A stretch of 64,000 nucleotides of DNA from Perca fluviatilis (lineage: Eukaryota > Chordata > Actinopteri > Perciformes > Percidae), in contig NC_053133.1 in the NCBI RefSeq assembly GCF_010015445.1, positions 24,269,582 through 24,333,581 on the forward strand, read 5' to 3'. Below are positions 14,201 through 26,200 of this stretch, piece after piece (position 1 is the first letter of the stretch; every line of letters starts with the position of its first letter). The notes under the pieces were generated by a model. That model made no database searches. It had not been told where the DNA came from and was given only the letters and a program-made list of their open reading frames with translations. Made by a program: the position numbers and the translations under genes.

Positions 14201-17200
14201 GCAGTTGGTCAAGGCCACACCCCCACTCTCCACCTTGCCCCCCCTCTCTCTCCTCCTCAATAGCTACAGACACAGAAAAGGCACATCCTAAGGAAAGCTC
14301 ATTGTGGGACTGGCTCTAGTGGCTGTAATTCTGCACCAAGGCTGAATTTCGAGAAAGAGACTTCAGATACAGTATTAGGGGACCACTAAGGTCTATATAA
14401 AAGAGACTTCAGATACAGTATTAGGGGACCACTAAGGTCTATATAAAAGAGACTTCAGATACAGTATTAGGGGACCACTAAGGTCTATATAAAAGAGACT
14501 TCAGATACAGTATTAGGGGACCACTAAGGTCTATATAAAAAGATACATCAGATACAGTATTAGGGGACCACTAAGGCATATATAAAAGCATCCAAAGAGC
14601 ACCATGTCATGGGACCTTTAAACATAATATTAAATCATAATACTCAAGTGCTGAAGGATGCAGAAAAATGACAAATCGTGATTTAATGGCACAAATAATA
14701 CACTGTCTATTTTATTAAGTGGTCGTAGAAGCAAATTCTCTCATTTTTAGGGTCTTGATAAAAGAGACAAAGTCATACCAGGAAGTTGGTCGGAGGAGAA
14801 ACAGTGATCCTGTAGTGGAACAGCTTTCCCGAATTGTTGTTCATTGGGCGACAATGTTTCACAGGCTGAAAGAAAAAAAAAAAAAAAGACACACAAACTC
14901 AGTAACTGACATCTAAGCGGATCCTCTTTAAAACACAAGGTGTGCTTTGTTCTTATGTTGTGCTGACACACCCGAGAGCCCATTACAGATGTAAGAGATA
15001 CACATGATGTACGGAACTCACTTTATTGTCCACATACCCTAACATTTGTTACAGCCCTAAACCTACCAGGCCATTTTCTCATTTTTCGAATTGTCCCCGA
15101 CTAAAGAAATGTATGTATATTTGACCAAAAGTCAAAAGGATCTCCTCCACTAAACAATTATTAATGTAAATGAGGAATTAAAGTTCGTCCCTACACATGT
15201 TAATGCAGTCACACAAAAAGAGATTTTGTAAAATCTAAACCATTGAAGACCAAATCCTACTTGTGAACTGTTTTTTTGTTTTATTAGATAACAGACATCT
15301 AACCCATAAATTCCAGTAATGCCTGACGACTGAAAATATAATTGACATTCTCTTAATGAATACAGTCACATTTCCCATTTACTGTTGTCGTATGTTTCCA
15401 GGTCAGGCAAGACCTTAAGAAGCAATTAGTCAACTAATCGACTAATGAGGGGGCAAGCCCTGTTCATCCACCCCCCCCAAAACACATTTCTTCAGACATA
15501 AAATGACCTTAATACAACACTTAAATGCCTGGTGAGTATACATCTACTACAGCTAATGTTTAACAGCACTTGTCTGGAGGTTGAAGTTAATTTACCTCCA
15601 TGAAAAACATGTCACCATAGGTTAACACGCTCATTAAGTAATCCGTGACATTAAAGGGTAACTACAGGCTTTTTCAACCTAGACCCTATTTTCCTATGTT
15701 TTTGTGTCTAAATGACTGATGGGAACAACAATCTTTGACATTGGTCCAGTATTAAGCGAGACAGCTGCAGTCGGCAGCAGCGAAACAAGCTACAATGTAA
15801 GCTAACAGGGCAGTTGTCTAGCTTGTATTTCCTTTCACAAAAGTGCTCGTTTTGCCACTGACAGGCTCAGATTAATATTTTAAGTGTCTGACAACATTAC
15901 GGAATTATAATTATAAGCAGCCCTAATGAAAACCAGAAATCTCAGCACCTGGCAAAAATAATCGATGAGTCGCTGGTTTAGCTCAACTCCCCTGTAAAGT
16001 TCTTACAGTGAGAGTCTTATTGTCCCTTTAATACAATGTGAAATGGTCACTGTAGAGAGAATACATTTAGCTGACTAGAATAATGTCCTTGCCCCTCTGT
16101 GGCACAACTTCAAGGTTATGAAAAGGGTGATTTATTCACGGCGCGTCATACCTCTTCCCCTGGGTAGATGCTGTGGCGGATCCCTGTACGTCTGGCCTTG
16201 GCACTGCACTTACACAAGGGGCCATCATTCATCTGGACAGAAAGAAAATACGTAAATCAGACACAACTGCTTCACTTGCCATGTATAACACGGAGGCTGC
16301 AGAACGTTTCACACCTCAGAACTGTATAGTCCTGACCTTTATTTCTTCACTGGAGTTTGGAGTTTTGAAGTTCTACGTGTTTGGGCAGTCTGAATGTATT
16401 TAACATTTCACATTTCAAATGCATTCTTTAAAAAAAGAGGGAAACAAACTTCAATAATCCTTGAACGCGTTTCCAATCGCGTAGTCAGATATCGGCCCTC
16501 AAAGTGCCTCGTTTACTGAAGGCAAGTCAGTTCCAATATTTAACTAGAATGATTTCAAAACCTCAGAGAGAAGGACCTGAACTTGGGGCTCTTAATCAAA
16601 TATTGTTGCAAATGCATTAGGAGTGGGAAAATACTTAAAGTATTATGAGTATCTACATTATAGATACACTGGCCCCCAACTTGTTATACAAGGGCAGAAG
16701 TGCATCCCCCGATTGCTCCATGTATTTGGATGAAGGCACACATGTTCAGTTAGCCTGGGAAAACCCTGACGAACTTCCGGCAAATTTGAGATTTGCTCTG
16801 CAAGTCGGTCTGGCCAAGAGCCCCTTCGAGCCCATTTCCAATTTTTCCAAATTGAGGCACCAATCACAATCGTTGAGGCGGGCTTTACACCAATCACAAC
16901 CGCTGAGGCGGGCTTCACACGATGACGATAGCGCAGCGACGGCGAGCTATTCAACATGACTGTCACCGAAGCGCAGCCACCCGTTGATGCCGCTGTCGCT
17001 GCTATGTCACCCGGATCGTTGGTGTGATTGGTTGAAGGTCTACCCAATTCCTTCCAGAGGCAGCGCCCAGTTACAACTGAGAGTGGGTCTGGTGTCAACC
17101 AGGCTAATGTCAGGGTTCATACACATTTTAACCAATACTTTTCGGCAAATTTCCATGACTATGTGTTCCTGAAAATGTCAGTCGACATTATACAATAAGA

Positions 17201-20200
17201 ATACAAATCTGTGTTAAAAAGTTTACCCTCAGAGGTTTAACTATAAAATGAATGACAATTTATGTGGTTCATAGTGGGATTCATAATATCGCTCCCCGAA
17301 TAGAATGTTGAGGGTAAGACGACGTGAAAATACATTTATTAACGACATATTATTATGCTGTGTTAAAAAAAATTCCATGACTTTTCCAAAACTTTTCCAG
17401 GCCTGGAATTTGCATTTTTCAAATTCCATAACTTTTCCAGGTTTTTTTTCAAAACATATGAACCCTGTAATGTGCATGTTGCTTTGGGGGTTAACATTTA
17501 ATTCTGTAACTGTTGTTGTTTGCTTAGAAACAAAGGTTACTGGCACCATGTCCTTTGGCTGACACCACACGCTGTTGAAATAGCACGTAGGGGCAGTATT
17601 AGATGTTACAAGGTGATTTGTATTGAGACTTAAAGCTTTTTATTTGCACTATTACCTACTGCTATCTACCGTTAGCTTTTCATTTTGTAAAAACTCGTGT
17701 AAAGATTTTTGCGTAAAGTATGAAAGTGAATATTTCTGCTGCTGCCAGGGGGCTAGAGGTGTTGAAATTAATCAAATAATCGATGCATCGAATCGTGGAC
17801 ATGGACGATGCTACATCGATAATCAGCAGGCTCATAATCGATTATTTCTGTTTACAATTGAATGTAGGCCTAACAACCTTTCTGTTAACATATTCTGTTA
17901 TGTTTTGCACATTCAGGAAGTGCCATGTGCTCAGTGCTGTAGTTTTATGTATCCAATTTATTTAGTACTAGAGCACTGCAGAATGTTTTGTTTTTTAAGC
18001 TTGAAAAGCTATGAATTAAATATCCTACATGGCTTTAATAGAAAAATGTATTTGACACATCGAGAAATCGAATCAAAGACATGATAATCGTAATCTAATC
18101 AGGAGATCAGTGAAGATTCACACCTCTACAGGGCGCCAAATGTTTTTTTTCTTCTGAAGGACAGGATTTGGCCCACGGGCTGCTATTTGCCCACGACTGC
18201 CCTATGTCATAATATGTCATGGGCAATGTTATGGGACCCATGTGCAGGATAGCTTTAAAGTGCTTCAGGAATGGTTTCGGATGGATCACTTCTCCAGCTC
18301 TTAGTAATTTGTGAGGCCTGTATAGAATTACAAAAGATTCGTGGAGCAGATAAAACAAATGGGAGATGAATATGGCTTTGTAACAATAAATGTCAAGACA
18401 GGAGGGCGACCGACCTGCCCGGGGTCGTTGTACCACAGCTCCTCGTGCAGGCGGTCAGGGTGAGCTTTCTTTCTCTTGATCTCAGCAATGACATCAAACA
18501 CGTCGGAGTCAGAGCTGCTGGAGCAGGTGCTCCCTTCGCCGTCTGACTCACAGTCTGACTCACTACTGCTGTCGTCTGCAAAACAAAGAGTGCAAAAAGG
18601 TCTTTAATCATGACAACGTCACAGGGCTCGACAACTGAAACGTAATTCGGGGAGCCGGAGCGGCTTCAGTGGTTAAGCTCCCCCCAGCTCAGCTGTGCCC
18701 TCAGAAAGTTATTATGCAACATAAAGTCTCAGTAAAGCAATCTGTCAAAAAGGTTTTCAAATTGTGCGCACTCTGGTTCTGCCAACTCCGGTAGAGGAAT
18801 AATTATCCGCACAATGCTGGTGACACAGCAGCGTTTCACATCTATTAACTCGTTTGGATTTTCTTAATATATAGGGTTATATGAGGTACTTATCCATAGT
18901 CGGTGTATTACATGGCGGTCGGCACGCCCCCAGTTTGGAGAAGCAGATGGGAGGAGCAGCACGGAAGCTAAGTAATGTTGCTGTTGACGGGGGCAGCAGC
19001 TAGACACATTTTAGACACCTAAAGAAATCAATATCAGTTTAAGTGTAGGCTATATTTAGAATATTTTCACTGCTTTACCTTGCCATCAGACAGCCCTTTC
19101 AGACGGGAAACTGAAGTTGTTATATCCATCTAAGCTCTCTTCAAAGCCACCAGACTCCTTTGACAAAAACAGTAATTTTACCTCTCAGGACGGTTAGTTT
19201 GTTTGTGTTATTGTAGGACTCCGGGTGAATGCGAACTTACCCTTTAAGACACCCAAGTCACACAATAACACAAACAAACTAACCCTTCTACAAGGTAAAA
19301 TTACTGTTTTTGTCAAAGGAGTCTGGTGGCTTTGAAAAGAGCATAGATAACAACTTCACTTCCCCCGTTGGAAAGGGCTGTCTGACAGCAAGGTAAAGCC
19401 AATATTTTAAATATAGTGTACACTTAAACTTATTTTTTTTTTAGGTGTCTTACCTTCTGTGTCGGTACTCCTGCCTAGTTCTCCAAACTGGGGCCGTCCC
19501 AACCTCCATATACACAGACTATAGATAAGTACCTCATACAACACCCCTTAAAAACATCCAAACTACGCCTTTAATGTTTCTTTAGGAAAACAAATATAGC
19601 TAAGCGTGATTTACCACCATGTTGGATTTGTTGTTTAAAGGTCCCATGACATGGTGCTCTTTGGATGCTTTTATATAGACCTTAGTGGTCCCCTAATACT
19701 GTATCTGAAGTCTCTTTTATATAGACCTTAGTTGTTCCCTAATACTGTATCTGAAGTCTCTTTTATATAGGCCTTAGTGGTCCCCTAATACTGTATCTGA
19801 AGTCTCTTTTATATAGACCTTAGTGGTCCCCTAATACTGTATCTGAAGTCTCTTTTATATAGGCCTTAGTTGTTCCCTAATACTGTATCTGAAGTCTCTT
19901 TTATATACACCTTAGTGGTCCCCTAATACTGTATCTGAAGTCTCTTTTATATAGACCTTAGTGGTCCCCTAATACTGTATCTGAAGTCTCTTTTATATAG
20001 ACCTTAGTTGTTCCCTAATACTGTATCTGAAGTCTCTTTTATATAGGCCTTAGTGGTCCCCTAATACTGTATCTGAAGTCTCTTTTATATAGACCTTAGT
20101 GGTCCCCCAATACTGTATCTGAAGTCTCTTTTATATAGGCCTTAGTGGTCCCCTAATACCGTATCTGAAGTCTCTTTCCCGAAATTCAGCCTTGGTGCAG

Positions 20201-23200
20201 AATTACAGCCACTAGAGCCAGTCCCACAATGAGCTCTCCTTAGGATGTGCCATTTCTGTGTCTGTAGCTATTGAGGAGGAGAGAGGGGGGGGGGGGCGAG
20301 GTGGGGGGGGGTATGGCCTTGACCAAATGCCACTTTGCTCATTGGAAAGCCATGATGTCTCTCTCTCATGAGTGGGCCAAATTCTCTGGGCGGGCAAACC
20401 AGAGAAAGGGGATGTAACCTTGCTCCTTATGACCTCATAAGGAGAAGATTCCAGATCGGCCCATCTGAGCTTTCATTTTCTCAAAGGCAGAGCAGGATAC
20501 CCAGGGCTCGGTTTACACCTATCGCCATTTCTAGCCACTGGGGGACCATAGGCAGGCTGAGGGAGCGCATATTAATGTTAAAAAACCTCATAAAGTGAAA
20601 TTTTCATGCCATGGGACCTTTAAATATTCAACTTCATTACAATTTCTGCTTCTCAAGCCAAGTGCAGACTCAAAAGCATCAATGAGACTTAAAAAGAGCA
20701 GCCCAGTTGCCAATGCTGACATCTGGCACTCATGTTTTCTTTATTTCTCTCACACGTTCCCTTACTAAAAAGAAACCTCACACCAAAATGAGGATTATAA
20801 TTACCACTCAGATGCACAGTTTGTGCTTCTTAGCTAAGCAAGGTCTTCAATGCTTATCAGCGTTTTAACTCAAGCACTTGATTGTGGAGTCAGTGCCCGG
20901 AGCAAAATGTTCAGCAAATGATCTCCCTGAGCGAGATTTATATTATTGCAGTGCTCAAAGAGACAATCAGGCTGACAGCCCTGCAGATAACATCATAAAC
21001 ACTGAACTTTATCTCTGCCTCAGCCGAACGCACTGCTGAGAAGACAGCAAGTTTGCATGCATATCAATTTCAAAAGATTTCTAACAGATGTATTAAATGT
21101 TTGCACATTGTTATTTAGTTGTTCCACCTAACCAGAACAACGTACATGCTTACAAAAGTAACAAGAACAAACAAAAGGGCAGGTAAAGGTTGACTTCAGA
21201 AATCAATCACTGACTGCTACGGCTGTCGCACGTGTCATTTTGCATAGTGCAAAATCAGAGGTAAAATAACGCAGATTACTCTACATTGTACTCATTTGCA
21301 TTGGTTTAATAATTCAACAAAACAATGTGGCAATGCTTTTCACACAGAAAAAAAATGTTCCTCCACGATTATACCCAACTAGTTTTGCAGGAAGGCCCAC
21401 CTGGATCCTCATCTAGTTTGGTCTTGGGCGGGTCCCATACCGGCCGAGCGGCCTTGGCTCTCTCCTGTCTCCTCCCCAGCTCTTCCTCAAAGCGCTCGTA
21501 CAGGTCCCGTAGTTTACTGGTCCCCACCACAGTAGAGTCTCCCTGAACACATAGAAATGAAGAAAAAAAAAGAAAAAACATACATTATTCTGAACTTTTT
21601 GTATAGAAATATAGAAAAAGGGCAGATGAAAAAAAAAAAAGCCCTAATGAAACCAGTCATTTTGCTTTTTAAAAAGAAAGAAAAAGTACCCATGCATTTG
21701 ATTTTTTTCTTAATAAGTGCACAATAACAATCTACAGATGCATCTATAATTATGTCATTGGTTGGGTGCCGAAACCCGGTGCCAATACGTTAGAGGCAAC
21801 AAACACATCAGTGCATGTGACGCTAGTTAACAGGTTATCAACTTACTTCTAACTTTTAAGCAACACAAATTCAAGTTGAGTTCTCTGTTTTCCTGGTCAA
21901 CTTTTGGACCGACACCCCTACCTGGAATTTGGTAGCGGTACTGTTTTTTTTGGTAGCCTACTTTCTCTCTAATAAATCTTTTTATTTCAGTTGTAAAAAT
22001 AAGCCCAAACCTATTTATCTTTTTAAGGAGGGAGATCAACAACGGTCTGTTACACCCATACTTATATTCAACTTCACTAACGATTTATTGATCGGTATAA
22101 AATGTATTTAAAAAAGAAAAATAGAAAACGTTAGACCTCATAAAAGGTACTGTATTCCTAACCAGAGGTTTATGGGCTGGGTCCGGTTTGACTTGTCGTT
22201 CGGTCCGGATGCGGGCCTCGGTCCGGACTTTGAGAAGCCCCGCTATTAACCGTCGATGGGATTCAACACCCTTTTGGAAAAGCTACGGTGACTCCCGCAG
22301 GAAGTGTCCTCACTCATAGGTGTGATTGGCAAAGGACAAAAAAGCAGGAAAATACCCCCCCCTCCCCACACACACCGAAAGAGTTTTCCCCGCACGGCCA
22401 AAATTCTTAGAACTCATCAGATAACCTTCCGCAACAGTTGCAGGCTCTTTGGTGGAGTTCTGCTTTGAATGAAGTTCCAGCGTGACAAATGAATGGACTA
22501 CTTGCGGAGTGACATGAATCAGAGGCACAAAAAAACGTTCACAGCTGTGATCCGCTATTATGTTTACCAAAACCTGACCCGTGCCTTGCGCACCCCCACC
22601 CCCCAAAAAAAACGTGGATTTGCACGATTTATAAGAGCCTCATTTTCAGGTCAGAAAAACAGGGGAGCCGGAAATTCGGCTCACTGTCCGAGGGGAAAAG
22701 ACGTGTACCTTCACTTTGGTTTTAGTGAAAGACAGGTCAGGTCTTGGGCAGAATGTGTAAAAAAGGAGCTGATGGCAGCACGAAGCCCACATCCAGAGAT
22801 CACTGGTAAAGGTCAGAGTTTTAGAGAAGACGAGGTGGCTCTTTCCAAAAGATCCAACGACATCGGAAAAGCATTTGAGAGAGCAGGTGGCGATTTGGAA
22901 ATGGTGACTAAGGCGTCTTTTTGAGTGCTCGCTAAAAAACTGAAAGGCTGAAAAAGATACCGCGTTCAGGGGAGCAGTTAATCCAACTCTTTATCACCAC
23001 CTGGCAGACAGAAGATTAGGAAAGTTTCCTTTAGTCAGATGGATAAAACATTATAAAACAAGTCTGTGCTCAGTGTTAATGGCCGCTGTGATAAATTCAA
23101 GTCATTCTCCTGTTTAATATACCCTTAAACTGCAGGCAAGGAAATTGGTTTGGCTATGGACTCTGAAACTCTGGCAAAAGGGTTTAATGAGGATTAGTTA

Positions 23201-26200
23201 ATTAAAACAGAAGTGCCAACAGTACCACTTGGTCCATGGGGTCATTGGAGTAGTAGTTCTCAGCGTGTGTGCAGCGGATCCAGGCAGGTTTCAGCTGCTC
23301 TTCTTCTTCTTTCTCAAAATCCCCCTTTTCTTTCTCTTTCTCCGTCTCTCTGTCTCGGTCCCGTTCTCGTTCACGCTCTCGCTCTCGGTCGGCGAAGGAC
23401 TCTTCGGAGTCTCGGCTCCTGGCGGAGGAGTAGCTGCGCTCTCTGCTCAGGCCGGAGGAGCTCTCCGTCCTTCGGTCCCTCTCCTCTTCCCAGCGACCAC
23501 GTTTCCTGTCTCTGCTTGTGGAACGACTGCAAAGCACACAATTTAAAAAAGGAAAAGGGAAGAGAAAAATAAAAGGCAATTATCGCATTAGGCTGAGACG
23601 GAGGTTATGAGCATTGGTTATCAATGTGGGACCAAGGACCAAGCTGAGGTTGCACGATGACACCAGAGGCAGCACCAATCGCTAAATGAAGAATGTTAGG
23701 TATAGTTGAAAGCAGCAAAGTTATTAAAGGGGAGCGCCATTGATTTTACATGTCAAAGTCAAATTACTTGTCACTGGAAGCACCACTCACTAGAGCTGGG
23801 CAATATATGGATAGTATATCGATATCGTTACTATATCGTCTTAGATTTTGGCGTATCGTAATATCGTAACATGGCATAAGTGTTGTCTTTTCCTGGTTTT
23901 AAATGCCATCCATATACTTACTTTTCTAGGGGTGGGAATCACCAGAGGCCTCACGATACGATATCATCCCGATACTTATGTCACGATACGATATTATTGC
24001 GATTTTAAACACATTGCAATATTCTGCGATATATTGCAATGTATTTACCTTTTTTCCAACTTCAGATTTTTCCCAATTTCAAATGATGTCTCGAAAGGAT
24101 AATTTTGTCAACATCTGTTTTATCTAAAAAGATACTTTTCTCTGTTTGTTCATCTCACTTCAATTTTATTGCTGCAAAATGGGATTGTTAAGCAGACAAA
24201 CTGACCAACACATATATCATAAAAGATCGATACTTGGCGTCTGTGTATCGATACAGTATTGCCACGATAAATATCGCGATACTATGCTGTATCGATTTTT
24301 TCCCCCACCCCTATTACTTTCGATATAATATTGCGATAACGATACTGAGTCGATACATCTTGCACCCTTAGATATAATATTGCGCAACGTGATATTGCGA
24401 TAACGATATTGAGTCGATATATCTTGCTCCTAGTCTGGCTATAACCAGACCAAGCTCAATCTTTTAAGATTGAACATTAGTCTGGGGAGTCTGCTCTGTA
24501 TTTTCTACTGCACAAGAGGCGTGATCAACGGGCATAGTTCAAATGACTCTGTACGCAAGTGGATAGTCCTTCAACCAATCAGAGCAACGATCCGGGTGAC
24601 GTAGCATCAACGTGTTGCTGCCATGGAGTGCAGCGCTTCGGTGGCCGGCTTGTTGAATGTAAACAAAAAGCTGCTTTGTCGCTTCTCTGTCGTCATTGTG
24701 TTAAACCCGCCAGTAGCGCGCCAGGTGGTTTTATTTCAGTTAGCCTAATAGCTGGTTTGATTTGCATTGAGAGATGATTTTATGGAAAGTACCCCATGCC
24801 AATCTCTAGGTATGGTGAAGGGTATGTGATGATGTGGGGCTATTTTAATTCCAAAGGCCAAGGGAACTTTATCGGGATGCATAGTATCCTGGATCCATGA
24901 AATAACTGGCCTTTAAAATTTTTAAATCTGCCTCTATGGGAATTTAACATAAGGGTGTGTATACTTATGCCCCCTTTATTTTAAGGAAGAACATTTATTT
25001 ATTTACGATACATTATTCATTCACATCACATTGGTGTCCTTAAAGGTCGTATTTTTCCTCTTTTTTTCTATTAAGGCATTAAGATCAATTTCCAAAAGAT
25101 GTTTTTTTTAGACAACTTTAGCATGGGTTCATAAACTTATGAGCACAACTGTATACAAACAAACAAAAAAGACACAAAAACACAGGAGCTGCAAGCTGTC
25201 AAAAAGAACTGCCTTCTTCTGCAATAATGGACTGCATGTGTATAAATAATGGACTGTATGTGTATAAATAATGGACTGTATGTGTATGTGTAGAAATAAT
25301 GGACTGTATGTGTAGAAATAATGGACTGTAATAATGGACTGTATGTGTAGAAATAATGGACTGTATGTGTAGAAATAATCGACTGTATGTGTACCTTCGA
25401 GGCCTCTTTCTGTGCCTGTCGGGCGACTGGGATCTCCGACTTTCTCTGTGACGATACCTCTCCCTGTGAACAAGCACACACATGGTAGGATGAAAACTCC
25501 TCTCACAGATTAACCCCTTTTATGAAAGTTACTTGTTATTCACATACCTGCTACGTTCCCTGCTCCTGTGTCTGGGGGAAGCCCGGCCTCTGTCGTACTC
25601 AGACCTGTACCGTCCGCCCTCCGGCCTGCCGCGCTTGTCTGGACTCCTCCCGCGGTCCTTCCTCTCTCCAGGGAACTCCATTTTATGCCTGTCACTGTGG
25701 CTACCGTAGCCGAAGCCCTTCTGCCTGTGATCACTGTCGCGATACCCTCTTTCTGGAGACCTCCTGTTGTCCATGGGCTTCTCATGCTTGTATTGCCCCC
25801 CGTGCTGGAAGCTGTGGTCTGGTTTGAATGAGCTGGGGCTCTGGGTGTAGCCAGGGTTGAAGGTAGGAGGAGGGAAAGGAGGGTGGGGAGGATGCGGGTA
25901 GTTCATGGAGTATGGAGAGTGGTAGCCCATAGAGTGAGAAGCTATGGGTGGGGGCATGGATGGGTGGGTTAATGGTGGTGGGGGCACGGGAGGCATCATG
26001 TAAGGGTGGTAGGCATTCTGAGCAGCCACCTGGGACACTGATGTGGGACCACCTGTGGAGCTGGGAAGGGGAGGAGGTGGAAAGTTAGGCGGGGGTTCCG
26101 GGTAGCCGTGGCGGACAGGGGGCTTGGGGAACGGTGGGCGCACTGGGCACTGGTTAATAGAACTGGGAGTCTGGGGCGGTGCTGGCGGAGGGTACTGCAT

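Noticed and set aside
14361..14580. Regular 46-bp repeats that could suggest a CRISPR array
   Set aside because: Units are contiguous with no unique spacers and lie inside a eukaryotic MITE.
22493..22924. 143-codon open frame in a drosha intron
   Set aside because: No domain, no splice support, and no similarity I can recognise.
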